Position numbers and translations under genes: made by a program
Notes under the pieces: model-generated
The model's database searches: none
Told to the model about the DNA's origin: nothing
What the model saw: only the letters and a program-made list of their open reading frames with translations
Part shown: positions 1 through 12,375 of the stretch, one piece after another
Layout of the letters: each line of letters opens with the position of its first letter
How positions within the stretch are numbered: the first letter of the stretch is position 1
Origin: Nageia nagi
Taxonomy: Eukaryota; Pinophyta
Assembly (NCBI GenBank): GCA_050084985.1
Contig: JBITNC010000001.1
Location: 42,904,001-42,968,000 of the forward strand
Reading direction: 5' to 3'
DNA length: 64,000 nucleotides

Positions 1-750
1 CTTCATCCTTTTTTTTCCTTGATATAGTTATTAAAGTTGGAACTTCAAATTCAATAGGAAATATAAGATCAATTCCATATGCTAAATGGAAGGGAGAATA
101 CCTAGTTGATGTTTTTATTGTAGCTTTATATGGCCATAGCCCTAGATGAATCATTTTATCGCATATATGCACCTACAACTATGCATCCTTAGAAAGTATC
201 TAAGATAAGACATGATTAGCCCATTCTACCTAGCCATTGGTGCTTATCTTGTAAGTAGTTTCCTTCCTATGCTTGGTTGGAAATTGAATTTTCAAATATT
301 CTACTACCTCATTTATCAAGTGAGTTTCTTACTCTATCATAATCTCTAATATACATCCAAATATTATCATAATGTGCTCATAAAAAAATCTTTATACTTC
401 TTCCATTAATTATTTCTTTAATGGTATTTCTTCTACCCACTTAGTCAAATAATATATAGCCATAATAATATATATATTTCACCTTTGTGTAGGAGGTAAT
501 GTTCCTATAATGTGTATTCCCCATTTATCAAATGGTCCTAAGGTAAGAATAGGACATAACTATGTTGATGTTGTTCTATGATTCCCATAAGATCGATAAA
601 CATCACAACTTTTACAATAACTAAAATAATATTTAAAAAGAGTGGGCCAATAATAATCTGCATCCAATAGTCTACTTTCTTGAGTAATTTTTCTTTTTAT
701 ATTGGATGTTTCCCCTTTAGGAAATTTTGGATTCACTCAAGTAATTTCAA
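1..750 (-). pseudogene. Integrase remnant of level-0 Athila-like Ty3/gypsy element
   Basis: Broken integrase, read leftward. Seen: after the RNase H there is a zinc-binding-type stretch ending in CKSCDVYRSYG-like residues near 590-630, followed by a GPFDKWGIHIIG-like start of the catalytic core (about 515-545). Both are standard in Ty3/gypsy integrases, which join the cDNA copy to chromosomal DNA. Many frames are interrupted by stops and small indels, and the integrase continues past the left edge of the window. It is the downstream half of the element whose RT lies at 33296-34230; a 32-kb insertion separates the two. The Athila-like placement rests mainly on the style of the RT half and is less certain than the Ty3/gypsy call. 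Confidence 0.8.
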
Positions 751-1246
751 ATATTAATGTACTCATTTGGAATCATATCCATAGAAAATAAAGTTGCATC
801 AAGAAAGTCATCATCATCATTAGAAGATCCAATGCCTTCATATGCTTTGGCTAATGCATTAGCATTAATATGCTTCTTGCCTAGTCTTTCCATAATATCA
901 AATTCATATTCATATAATAGAAGTATCCACCTTGCAATCCTTCCCATAGGATTAGTCTTATTAATGATACACTTCAAAGCTTGATGATGAGTAACCATAG
1001 TGAACGTTTACCCCAACAAGTAATTTCTAAATTTCTTCAAAGAAAAAGTTATAACTAAAGTTTTTTTTTAGTGACTATATAATTTTCCTTAGTACTACTC
1101 ATATATTGACTTCCAAAATGGATAGGATGGTCATTTCCATATTCATCTTTATGGTTGAGTATAATACCTAGAGCTTTTTCTAATGCATCTGTGTAGATGA
1201 TAAATGATTTACTCCAATTAGGATTCTTCAAAATAGGTGTTGTTAC
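751..1246 (-). pseudogene. RNase H remnant of level-0 Ty3/gypsy element
   Basis: RNase H domain that removes the RNA strand during reverse transcription. Seen on the minus strand: TPILKNPNWSKSF then YTDALEKALG (the first catalytic Asp lies in the YTDA motif), then GSQYMSSTKENYIVTKKKL, and after a frame break THHQALK, IARWILLLYEYEFDI and INANALAK, the usual C-terminal landmarks of plant Ty3/gypsy RNase H. Two open pieces (1258-1055 and 998-747) are separated by a frameshift. The 5' edge is cut exactly at the GTTAC target site of the big insertion: the missing upstream words (EKLKQALVT) sit at 33296-33340 and join in frame to TPILKNP. Confidence 0.88.
1242..1246. other. Left target-site duplication of outer element (GTTAC)
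   Basis: GTTAC immediately precedes the LTR at 1247, and the same five bases follow the other LTR at 33291-33295. Removing the insertion and one copy restores a continuous RT-RNase H reading frame, which supports an integrase-made 5-bp duplication. Confidence 0.93.
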
Positions 1247-2035
1247 TATCATACTCAAAAAGTAACATTATTAGCAAACAATACAAGAAATGTTACAACC
1301 AACAAAAATCTTTATTTCTCTTGAGTAGACCTTAAAATAATTACAAATGATGAATCCATTTTGATTCATTGCCTTGCAAAAGGGATTTTTACAAAAGAAT
1401 GTTAAAGGCCTTCATAGGCTTGATTTTGATGTCTATAAGCTCAAAGGATTATGTTCTAAAACCTACAAAAAAGAAGCTATATATTTATCCTCTTTGAATC
1501 TTTAATATTTTCTCTGATTAGTTTAGTTGCTCTACACCTATTGACTTTGCACACATGTGAACAAAAAATACATCAAATGTACATGTTCATATCATAAAAT
1601 CAGCATAAAATGACCATAGAAAAGCATATGGAATGTAAAATAATAATGCATCTAACTCATTAAAACTTATAAGTGTTTCAATAGAGTAACTTTGCATTCA
1701 AACTGAGTCCCTTTACTCAATGGTTGAAGGCTTTATTTATAGATTCTTAAAACAACAAAGTTTTTTATTTTGAGATAAAAAATTGGATAGAAAAACCTAT
1801 CCAAATTTGTCATGGTTGTGATTCAATGTGGGGATGCATGGGATGGGTGATGTGTCATTAGTTATCCATGGTTTATATGTTGCCATTTTTATTTTAATTT
1901 TTCCAACTTTAGAGTCACCAACATTCAAGTACTAGATGCCATCAATTTGGTAGACTATATTAAACTTTTTTATTTTCTTTAATTTTTTGTTCTTCCTTTG
2001 TTTGTCAAAAGAATGATTATTTTTGGGTGTCTATA
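1247..2035 (-). repeat. 3' LTR of outer element
   Basis: 789-bp LTR, clearly homologous to 32445-33290: shared stretches include the CTCAAAAAGTAAC start, CATTGCCTTGCAAAAGGG and GGATTATGTTCTAAAAC. In element orientation it begins TATAGACACCC and ends GAGTATGATA, so the usual TG...CA termini are TA...TA here. Both boundaries are fixed: the left by the GTTAC duplication, the right by the adjoining polypurine tract. Confidence 0.93.
1731..1742 (-). promoter_or_regulatory. Candidate TATA box in 3' LTR of outer element
   Basis: Minus strand reads CTATAAATAAAG, a good plant TATA-box match placed inside the LTR as expected for the U3/R boundary. The corresponding site in the other LTR (near 32930-32940) reads CTATAATAAAAC. 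Function is inferred from position and sequence only. Confidence 0.4.
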
Positions 2036-2050
2036 TTCTACCCCTTTTTG
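2036..2050 (-). other. Polypurine tract of outer element
   Basis: Minus strand CAAAAAGGGGTAGAA directly abuts the LTR start TATAGACACCC. A purine run at this place primes plus-strand DNA synthesis in LTR retrotransposons and fixes the LTR boundary. Confidence 0.85.
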
Positions 2051-3567
2051 AATTATCTGCTAGTTTATAAGTGGAGGATAATTCAAAAACTTACCCTTTT
2101 GAAAGGGGGTTCATTTAAATTTTTAACTTATATTTTTGTCTTTTAGTCAATGTTTTGGATTAACATATTCCTTATTAATAAGCCAGATTTGATTATTTGA
2201 ATCATGATTAATTCAGTTTTTATTCTTTTATGTTTGACATATTTTGAAATTAATGTGGTTTTATTATCAAAGTGAAACTTATTAGTATCACAATATTGTG
2301 TGTTGTTTGTGGTAGGTACATGATGAGTCTCTGTACCATCGAATGTATGTTGAAGCTAGCATGTGATAAAGAAGTTACCCTATGAATACAATGTTTTGAT
2401 TATTCTTCTTTTAGTTCTAGTAATTAGGTTACATGATGATATTACGCAAAAGCTTATTCAATTTTTTTAGTCATTTCCAAACCCATCCTTCTTCTATATG
2501 TCAAAAGAAGGGTCATTTTTTGAATTCAAAATTACTCATGAGTTTTGGTTTTTCCAAAATACTTAACCTTGGTCAAGTCAACAAGTATAAAACTCTCTAT
2601 TTATCTTTGACATATTTTTTATTTTTTAGGGTTTTTTGTACACACATATTTTTATGTGAGGCATTAATGATAGTTTTTTTTTTCATTTTTTTTATGTTAC
2701 ATCACAAGGGACCTTGGGTACACATTTCTCATCTAGATTATTATGCTAGAAGAGTTTGAGTATTTTTTTATATTTTTTTTTATGGACCTAAGCTAATACT
2801 TAAACTAGAAGGAGAGTTTAAGTGTTTATATGTTTTTTGTTCATGGTTGGTTATTTTTGTCTTGATTACAAATTAGAAACTGGGCCTAAATATTTTACTC
2901 ATTAGTCATATATTTTAAAATTTTATATTTTTTTAGTATTTTCACTATGTTACAGGTCATCAATGATTGGTTTTAATCACTGGCATCCCAAGGAAATCAT
3001 TGATGTTTGACTTAAAATCATTGACATTCCTAGTCATGGTCAAAATAAAAAAAAAAAGTGAACTATCATTTTCTAATTTGTTTGTATACTTTTTGTGAGC
3101 CTTGTTAGTTTCTTGCTCCCCTTTTCACATTTTTCCTATCTATTTTCCATCCCATCACATTCTATGGACCAGGATTCAACCAAGGAGGAGGCTAGTTGTT
3201 TGAATGAGGCCAATCAAAGAGGAGGTAGGGTCTTAAAACCCTTATTTTTTGTTTTTTTTCCTAATGTGTAATTTTAGGGCTTAATTTAAAAAATAAAAGG
3301 GCTTAATTTAAAAAATAAAAGTCGTAGGAATAGTTATTTTTGTATATAGACACCTTTTAACTATTTACATTTTGTATTTTGATTAGTTTTAAGTATTTTT
3401 AATATTTTTACAAATTTTAGCTCATGGTCATTAACTAGAGCTAAAGGGCTTTAGAATCATTGATGTTTGGCTAGTGGATGCCAATGATTCTACAACTTGG
3501 TTATGAATCATCAACATTCAACCTTAGAAATTTTTCTTTTACTTAACATAATTAGTTTGATTCTTAG
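2051..3567. other. Noncoding 3' region of outer element
   Basis: AT-rich sequence between the polypurine tract and the antisense PMD-like frame. Nothing here matches a retroelement domain. Short variants of TCATTGATGTT recur (about 2959-3025 and 3455-3520) and also occur in the LTRs and 5' leader. An ATG at 3164 on the plus strand opens an acidic stretch (MDQDSTKEEASC) followed by GAG|GTAGGG, which could be a first exon and donor for the PMD-like frame. The phase does not fit the AG at 3566-3567, so I do not call it. Confidence 0.45.
3277..3320. repeat. Perfect 22-bp tandem duplication
   Basis: Two exact adjacent copies of a 22-bp unit beginning GGGCTTAATTTAAAA (3277-3298 and 3299-3320). The absence of any difference contrasts with the decayed surroundings, so the duplication is probably recent. 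Confidence 0.95.
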
Positions 3568-5619
3568 GTTAGGGACATCTTCAAGCCTAGTGGGCATTAT
3601 GCCACCATCCTACAAGAGTGGAATCCTTTTCTTACATCTACATACCATACTTTCTTTTAGAGTGTGGGCTTTAGAGCTAGACCCTACATGGGTTATATCC
3701 ATTGGAAGTACCCTCTTGTAGCATCTTTTCTTGAGAGGTGGGACTCCACCACTTCTATGTTTCATCTCCTGATATGGAATATGACTATCATTATGGAGGA
3801 CAGTCATCATTTGTATTAGCTACCCATTCATGGTTAGTGCATTTAGCACATAGTTGATAGAGATGATATTTTGCCAACCATTTCTTACTTGTATGAGGTT
3901 TATAGAGTGGATATGATTATGTCTAAGATCAACTCAAAGGCCATTAGATACTATAAGTATTGGTGGGAGGATTATAAGGGGAGCATTAGGTTCTCCTTTT
4001 TAATGGCTATGATTTAGTATTTTTCCCTACCTTATATTGGTAGTAAAAAAAAATTTTGGTCATTGCTACCTATTATTATAGACATGATTTAGCATGGCAT
4101 AGTGTATGATTGGGCACCTACCTTGTTGGTGTAGTGTTATAGAGAGTTATTATTTTACTCTCAAAGTCATAGAGCCTCACTATTTGTGACCATTACCCTT
4201 TAATCATAGGCATACAAGCATATTGCAGTGGCTTATCATCCTATACTTTTTGTTCCTAGTTTTGCTAGCCACATGGAGTATCCTATTGGCATCATAAGGT
4301 GTAGGGAGGATTTTTTCATTCTCCTAATAGATGATGTTTGTAGGGATGTTCATTATTATCATACTATGCTTACTTAACTAGTTCTTGATCATGTGAAGTT
4401 TAGGCCTTACCACTTATATCTAAAATGGGATGATCTTAAGACTGAGATTATAGGGATTAGATAGGCTAAGGTTCTTAGTGATCAATGGATTGAGTTTTTA
4501 GAGTTCTTTTAGTTTGATCACATTAGGTGCCAATTCACCCTTATGTAGGATGTACTTCTAGATCTTGTGAGATACCAATGAGAGGGAACTCTTCCCTTTT
4601 ATGGCTTCCATAATTTAGTTTATGTAGAGCCTGATCCTACTCAGGAGGATGGTATAAATGAGGAGGTTGCAAACCATGATGTGGGTATCACAGAGATATT
4701 TTCTTCTTAGTGGCAAGATAAGCAAGAGAAAGAGGATAAGGAAGATTAGGACCAATGATTAAATTAGTGTTTGGAGGATCCTAGGGTTGGGCCTGATGTA
4801 GTTTAGGGTTAGGATGTTGAGATAGGAGCTAAGGGAGATATTCTAAATATGGATGTTTAGGGTGAGGAGCTTGTCCCTTATTTTGAGGAGAATCAAGCAA
4901 TAGAGATAGCAGAGGGATCTATAGAGGAGAAGGTACCTACCCCATAGGTTCTTAGCATTGATGCACTACTAGGTAAGATTTTAGAGCTAAAGTTTTTATT
5001 GGATTGGTCTCAATCATTACTTGACCAGTATCATGGATATAATGAGTCTATGTATGCTCAATTGTAGTGGTATCAATAGTATGATGAGGACAAACTCAGA
5101 TATAGGGTTAAGTAAGATTGCTATAGATTAGAGAGGAATATAATATGGGTTATGGTTTAAACTTTGCATCAATAGGCTAGGATATCTAGTACATTAGCAA
5201 GTGCATAAAGATAGTCCTCCTCATTTATTAGGGATATTTGTAGGCAATGGGATTACTATCACAAAGTTATAGATACTTGGTTGGTGGGTGTTCCTCCATA
5301 TGCACTAGGTGTTGATTATTCTATTCCTCCTAATTATATACCCTTAGATTTCCATACACTTCCCATAGCTACAACTATCAAAGAATAAGGTGCTTCTAAT
5401 GCAAAAAGAGGATAGGTTAGGGGTGTAGATTCTCATAGTAGGAGTGTGACTACCACTTCTTATCATCATTATCTAGGATCAGCTAAGATAGAAGAAGTAT
5501 GAAAAGAGAAAAGTGTAGGTAATCTCATAATGCCAAATTAGAGGAGTCGGGAGGTCAGTGAAACTAGCAATCAAGGTGTTAGTGAGGGCAATGAGTACAA
5601 GGATGCCCCATTGGATTAA
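3568..5619 (+). pseudogene. Plant mobile domain (PMD)-like protein, antisense to host retrotransposon
   Basis: One reading frame of 684 codons stays in register from 3568 to the TAA at 5617-5619, broken only by point stops. Seen: GHYATILQEWNPF and YHTFF near the start, SVGFRARPYMGYIHWKYPLV, ASFLERWDSTTSMFHL, MTIIMEDSHHLY followed by LPIHG. These match the conserved start of plant mobile domain (aminotransferase-like PMD) proteins, in which a W-rich motif is followed by an E-M-T-x-T-L-x-D-V and LPI(H/D)G motif. A basic-acidic tail with many E and D follows (4620-4960). About 33 in-frame stops occur by my count, roughly 24 of them TAG, mostly where Gln is expected. Known: PMD genes occur as host genes and in transposons, and Tat-lineage retrotransposons may carry extra antisense frames in this position. 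Inference: a captured or co-travelling gene, now dead. The true start and any intron upstream are unresolved. Confidence 0.8.
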
Positions 5620-7238
5620 CTACCATGATTTCTTATCATGTCATGTTGTGTTGTTATTAGTTTATGATATTGAGTATTATACTTATATTCATTTATGGAT
5701 GTTATATTTAATTCAATTTTTGAATCATGGTGATCATGATCAAGGGTTTTATTGGATGGATGTTTATACATGGCTAGGTGATGGATGATTATTTTTTGAT
5801 ATATAAGTGTGATGATATTTGGGACTCTAATGTTTATATTATTGGTTTTGATTAATTGTAGTTTGATATTATCATGTGTTGTGTTATGATTGATGATTCT
5901 TAGATTATATTTTAATTTTCATGTTATATATCATGATGATGGATTTTTTTATGTTGTATTGCATTAATGTTTGGTATGTTGATGAATTAATAGTTTTAAC
6001 ATAATATGTTCTTTTAACTTATTTTAGAGCATTGTAATTATCTGCTATATTTTGGACAATATTTTATTTATAATAATATGGAATCATATATCATCGTTTT
6101 CCATTTTTCTTGGCTATGTATACAAATGGGATGATGCATGTATGTAAGAAGGCATAAATGGTATGAACACACATAGATGGATGTATGAATGTATAATGTG
6201 ATGAATGTATAAACATGGACAAGTAAACATGAATGAATGGTATAACAATTTAGATGTTAAACATGATAATTTAGTTAACCTAACAAGATTATAATAATAA
6301 TGAGATATATGTATTATGGAATGAGGTGAATGTATAATATAATAAATAAATGTAATAAGTAATATATTCACACTAACTTCATCAAATAATCTTTCATTTC
6401 AATTTCTTCTACTAAAGATGATATAAAATAAAATTATGATACACTTAAGTTTATCATGAAATCATTTATGTGCAATGATATTCATTTACTTCTCTTACAC
6501 TTACTAATTTAATGTTTCAAGAGCATAAACTATATAATCTAATTCATTCATGTGAAAAATCTAGAGGTCCATTTCAAAGGGTGTACATGTCACCTCTTTG
6601 TAAGGTATACCTCATTGACAAATAGGCATTCATATCCCTAATAAATATTAACCCCTAAATCCCATTAGAACCTTGCTCTATTACCAATTAGGAATCCATA
6701 TCCCTAATAGAGGATATTGTAATCACCCAAGAATCCTACTTTTATTTTCTTTTTGTTTCTTTTTTTTTTGTATGTACATTTTTTCTTCCTATCTCTTGAG
6801 TTTGGGATGAAGTGAAATAATAGGATTAATAATCAATCAAAATTATGTTCAAATAACATCAAACTTTTTATTTTTTCAAGATTTATAATGTGTAAAAATA
6901 TGACTTCATAATATCTTGATAATATATCAAGGTCATGTCTGTTTATCATCCAAAGTTTTAGAAACCTAGTGAAAGATGTTTCAACAAAATGGGGTATGAA
7001 TATTATACATATAAATTACTCCTTTATTTATATGTAAAGATATATATATGAATGATATATGAATGACTATGTTGGTTGTATACATACTTATCTTGGTAGG
7101 TTACTATAATTATCATGATTTACATTTAATAGCTTCATAATGATGGAAAAAATGAACAAAGTGGACATAATGGTTTAATACAAACACATAGAGTAGTGCA
7201 TTCAATAGTCAAGACACTTCAAATAAATTATAAGTATT

Positions 7239-7281
<43 letters not shown>

Positions 7282-9955
7282 TGTAATTTTTTTTAATCAA
7301 GGTCTTCTATTTGTATATAATGGATCCCTAATCAATTGAGGGTTTATCATAGCTCACTATGGGTAATGGGGTGAGAATGAAAATGAGTACAAAATATATG
7401 GTCAATAATCCATTGTGTAGCATGATGAGTGAAAGACACAAAAACATGAAATCCCAATAGAAAACATTCACAAATATTATATGGGTCATGGTAAGCTCAT
7501 CAAAAGACTCCTGAGGATGTAAGGATGATGGTCCATAGAATTTAATGAATCTATAGACAAATGGGCTAACATGATCATTAATCATAATCCTCCATATGAA
7601 ATCTAGTCTAAAAGGTAGGCAAATGAGATTTTGGAGAAATTCCTTATTAATCAAGATAGAGGTCTACTAGAATAAATCTTTTAGATTATTATAATCATGG
7701 TTATACCTATCCAATAGACTCAATAATACTATCATAGATAAAATCATTTGTTGAATACCTTCATGCAACTCATAAAAGTGATCTCTGTATCTAAATCTAA
7801 TAACTAGAATTGACTCTCTACATGGTCACATGGGAATGCACATGGTAATCATGATATGTAAAGGAACAACAATTCCCAAGGAGTAGGTGTAACATGATAT
7901 GGATAACACATCTCTTGGTTGGTAGGTTTAGAAATACAATGGGCATGACTCATGATGCTTGGTATTTTTAAAATGAAATCAACCATTTGCAATATCATAT
8001 GCAAATTTCAAAAGTTGGATAAGGTTTTCTAAAGAAATAACATATATAAATCTTTTATTTGCATGAGAATAATTAATAGACATACAAAGCTCAAGCAATG
8101 TATACATAAATACACACATATGTACAAGACATTTAATTTTATTTATTTTTGAGTTTTTTGATATTTTTGTTGTTTTATTTTTATAATATTTTTATTTTCT
8201 TTTTATGGTTTTTTATAATGAAATATAATTTATATTCATTGAGTGATTATGATAAATAGCTTTCCTATGAATAACCAAACATCCATGATCCAAGAAGTAA
8301 TAGTAAGGAGGTCACAATTAAAGGTAAGTAGGACCTTATCCTAGAATAGATGGTTGAGAATGAAGGGGATATGAAATGAGTGGTAGGAATGGTGGTTGAG
8401 GTTTAAACTTCTTAATTACTCTCTTGAATTTTATTAATGAAGTTGAATCTTTAGTATGTACTTCAAGAAATGTCAAATAGGAAGGTATGTATGTAGAATG
8501 TAGAGAAATGGGAGGTAGTGGAATCAATGGTAATGGATAAGTCCAAGGTGGAAATTATAGAATGAGGCTCCCTACAAAAACATCAAAGATTTTATTATAA
8601 ATGATATTATAAAAGTATACTTTTTTCAATATTTTTGATTTATTTTCTTTCATTTAGACGTTTATTGATTCACTAAAATCATGTTTTCACATTCAAGGGA
8701 TTTTTCGGACAATAACTATTACTAAATAATGAATTGTAATCATATATAACCTTATCTTTTCAAAAATATGGTGCAAAGTATGACAATACTTGATTAGAAA
8801 TTATTGAAGTCAAAATAAGAGGGTAACCCATAAAGTTAATATGAACATCCTCAATGCAATCTATCATAATAATTTTGGATTTAGCATAGGGCCAATGTAG
8901 ATGAAACTATTGTATTAAAATCATTTTATATTCTTGTTTCATACACATTTATTGTTCCTTTATTTCAATTGCAACCTTTATATCACTTATTTTTACTTCC
9001 CATGCATTTTTTGCATGACTCTCGAAGAATGTTTTGGCTATTTTTTATTGCACTTCTTTAGGTAAGTTAAGGAAATATGCTATAATTCTATAAGGATTTT
9101 TTCAAAGAAATTGCATATAAACATCTCCTTTATATCAATCCATGAAAAAGTTGGATATGTTCTTGTTTACAAATTTCTAATCTTTTGGTCATCACTATTT
9201 TTCCATGATAATTAGAAGATGATGGGGATATGAATCTTGACTTCATTCAAGAAAATCATTTATTGATATTCCTTTTAACTCTTTTTATTTCTTAGGTCCA
9301 GGTAAAAATGAAGGAGAAAAATCATATATTAAATTTTGATGACATAGATTTCCCACTAGTTGATTCATCCAAATCATGATTAGATGTAAGCTTTGTGTAT
9401 TTTGGGATGCAACCTCTAGAACCTAATCATTGAGAGTATAGTCAACAATAAGTTTAAGTCTTGCAGTAGGCCAATACAAGCATAGTAAATTTATTTTTTA
9501 TATTTTTTTTATAATAATGATAAAAACCTTAGAAATACATGGCCCTATCTAGATAAATTTCAAGATATTCTCCTTTAATACAGATTTTCCAACCATCAAA
9601 TGTACCTAGATAGTGGTGTAAATCTAGATCCCTTTGTATTTCAATGGGTAATTAAAGGGCCTTTTATACTCATGGGAAAGTGAACTTAGTGAGTCTGGAT
9701 ATGGATCTATCTTCCAAATATCTAGATATTTCAAACCATGGTCATTGCCTTATTCCTTTTCTTTCCAATGGCACATGAACACTCTTGATCTTCTTAATTG
9801 TCATCTGCTAAATCCATTTATTTTTATTATTTCATTGTAGGACTTTTATTATTTTTCATCTAAATATTTACAATATATACATAAATAACAAAATCAATTC
9901 TAACTATAGAAAGGATGAAGATGTGTGATATTTATTGGTTCACACTCTTCATTAC
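5620..9955. other. Long noncoding 3' region of outer element
   Basis: 4.3 kb between the antisense PMD-like frame and the integrase C terminus. Small ORFs are present on both strands (for example 6114-6371, 7328-7654 and 8336-8527, all minus) but none resembles a known family. Most are I/Y/H/L-rich, as expected for translated AT-rich DNA. Long spacers of this kind are usual in Tat/Ogre elements. Confidence 0.6.
7238..7278. repeat. (TA)n microsatellite
   Basis: About 40 bp of alternating T and A with one or two interruptions, inside the 3' noncoding region of the outer element. Confidence 0.9.
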
Positions 9956-11000
9956 CTTTTAAGTCGGCTAAATGATATGATCCTGATCCAAATTTTCTTT
10001 TAACCATTTAAGGTCCTAACCAATTAGGAGAAAATTTGTCTCGAAGTTGCCTCTCCATTCACAAGGTTTTTTTATTTTCCTTTAATATTAGGTATCCTAT
10101 ATTAAATTCACAAATTTAACTTTTTTATCAAAAGCTCATTTCATGCAACTTTGATAGGTATGAATGTGTTCTAATGTATTAACTCTTCTTTCATCTAAAA
10201 GTAACAATTTATCTAATCTCATTTGATGAGATGCTTCATCTGTGATATAATCTTGTAGAGCAATTCACAAAGATGGGATTTCTATTTCTAGAGGTAATAC
10301 TGCTTCTACCCTGTAAACTAAAAAAAATGGGGTTACCTTAGTAGGAGTTCAAATGCTATTGTAATAAGCCCATAAAGCATGTGGAATTCTTGCATGCAAA
10401 TCTCTATGAGAATTATCAACTATTTTGAGTAGAATACTACAAATGGTTTTATTTGTAGCCTCATCTTGTCCATTCCCTTGAAGGTAATATGGCATTGAAA
10501 AACCAATTCAAATATGATATCCTTTATATAAGGCTACTACTTCTTTATTTTTGAATTTTTTTTCTTATCAGTAATAATAATTTGAGCAGGAATTTCAAAA
10601 TGATAAATGATATGATGTTCTATGAATTCTTCTATCTTTGGTCCTTTTTTTGAGATCATAGGAATAGTTTTAGCCCATTTTGTAAAGTATTTCATAGTTA
10701 TTATTATAAATTTGTGAAATCCTAAAGAGATGGAGGATATTTGGCCTATTGAATCCAAAGCCCATCTTGAAAATGACCATAATTATTGCATGGGTGTAAT
10801 GCTTGCAATGGTTGATTAAATAAATTGGAATGTTGTTGGCATTTAATATATTTTTTAATATATTACATACAATCATGCTCCATGGTGGGATAATAATATC
10901 CCATACACATTAGTTGCTTTGTTATTGTGGGGCCACTAAAATTTCTTCCATATATTCTATCATGTATGTATGAAGTTGTAATTTATGAATTTACCCATTC
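9956..11000 (-). pseudogene. Integrase of outer Tat/Ogre-like element
   Basis: Seen on the minus strand: a zinc-binding-like stretch with SGPTITKQLM, YYYPTMEHDC and IKKYIKCQQHSN (10990-10790), typical of the Tat/Ogre H2C2 region. The core follows, with FIIITMKYFTKWAKTIP (about 10720-10670) and later a degraded FSPNWLGP-like GPF/Y region near 10030. The first catalytic Asp position (T-D-Y) reads T-M-K, so a catalytic residue appears lost. Several frames are broken. The domain follows the second RNase H as in canonical Tat elements. C-terminal limits are approximate. Confidence 0.82.
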
Positions 11001-11289
11001 CAAGCATCTAAGTAATATTATATCAAAACCTCTATGATATAGGACATCCCCTAGCATACAAAAATTAGAAGCTTATAATTTAAATGCTTTTTTAGCTAAC
11101 TTTGTTAAATTGATAGGAAGGATTCCATCTCATAGGTATTTGAATAGTTGGATATGCCATAAATTCTTGTCTTACATTATAATATCAAGAACCACATGTT
11201 CTACTCTATCTATTTCTAATGAGGATTAGTAATTTAGACTATCTAGATGTGAATAGCTTTTTGATGGAGGTTTTTAGGTGTCAAGGACC

Positions 11290-11720
11290 CAATTGAAGCC
11301 ATGGCATCAATGAATCTATTGGTAGACCTTGGTGCTACTTCTAAATCACATTTTTCAAATGATAATAGCAAATTATCTACTAATTTTTTTGTACTTTTGT
11401 AGCAAAGGTTCTTTATATTGAAATATTCCTTTAACCTAATTTATGATTATCAATGAGTCACTAATGAATTTAACTCTCTTTATTTTTAATTTCATATCTA
11501 TCTTTATGGCTAGTATTAGAGCTTTATATTTAGCATTGTTATTCATGCATGGAAAATTAAGTTTGAAAGAATAAGGAATAGGAACTCCTTGAGCTATGAC
11601 ATATATAACACCAGCACCTTCACTTATTTTGAATCTAGATCCATCAAAATATATCACCATATCCTGATCTTCTTCAAGTTCAATGGGGAATTCCATCTCA
11701 TCTAATTTAAAAACATGTTC
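11290..11720 (-). pseudogene. Archaeal-type second RNase H (aRH) of outer element
   Basis: Open from 11696 to 11436. Seen: MVIYFDGSRFK with the first catalytic Asp, EGAGVIYV, PIPYSFKLNFPC, NNNAKYKALILAI and FISDSLIIIN with the later Asp. Family members read AEYEAL at the fourth motif, so the catalytic Glu has become Lys here. This second RNase H directly downstream of the RT-linked one is the known signature of the Tat lineage, which includes Ogre. Its position here (RT, RNase H, aRH, integrase) is canonical and contrasts with the nested element. Confidence 0.88.
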
Positions 11721-11789
11721 ATCTAGTAGTTAAATGATGAATGGTTTATCATCAGGTAATGATGCTTCCACAAGATAATCAACTATGAC

Positions 11790-12375
11790 TTGACCTTTGA
11801 TTGACTTTTGACTTATGAATTACAAGTCAAATTTAGTTAAATGCATGATCCATTTAGATGTTCTTGCATTTTGGTAGGTTTTTTTCATCATGTATTTCAA
11901 AGGATCTACCTTAGCAATTATGTATGTGGTGTGATTTAACATATAATGTCTTAATTTCTTGGTTGCAAAAGCCACAACCAAATATAACTTTTCCAAGTAT
12001 ACATATTTGATTTCATAACCAACAAGGGTACAACTAAGTTAATATATAGCTTGCTCTTTATTTTTTTCATTCTTTTGATCAATCATAGTTTCCAATATCA
12101 TTTCTATAGTGGACATATATAACAATAATGATTCCCCTTCCTTAGGTGGAACTAAAACTAGAGGTGATAAAAGGTAGCATTTTATTTCATAAAATGCTTC
12201 TTATTGTTTGTTTCCCTAGTGGAATTTAATCCCCTTTTTAAAAACTTTATTAAATGGTTTACACTTATCTAATAACCAAGAAATAAGACATTTACAACTT
12301 GCAATTTACCTTGTAAACTTTATAACTATTTTATATTTGAGTGGGGCTGCATATTCATTATTGCTTTTATTTTAT
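11790..12375 (-). pseudogene. RNase H of outer element
   Basis: RT-linked RNase H read from about 12370 to 11790. Seen: KEQAIY, LVGYEIKYVYLEKLYL, VVAFATKKLRHYMLNHTT and KVDPLKYMM, ending WIMHLTKFDL and KGQVIVDYL. These are the usual landmarks of the Tat RNase H domain and its tail into the aRH linker. Stops interrupt the frame. It connects in the expected spacing to RT upstream and aRH downstream. Confidence 0.82.

Noticed and set aside
2433-2759. 108-codon plus-strand ORF rich in Phe and Leu, membrane-like
   Set aside because: Composition follows the local poly-T sequence; the hydrophobicity is a by-product of AT richness.
3164-3224. Possible first exon (ATG to GAG|GTAGGG) for the PMD-like frame
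   Set aside because: Its phase does not match the only good acceptor before 3568, and intron content cannot be verified without related copies.
7328-7654. 108-codon minus-strand ORF in the 3' region of the outer element
   Set aside because: No recognisable motif or supporting context; the length is unremarkable for decayed AT-rich DNA.
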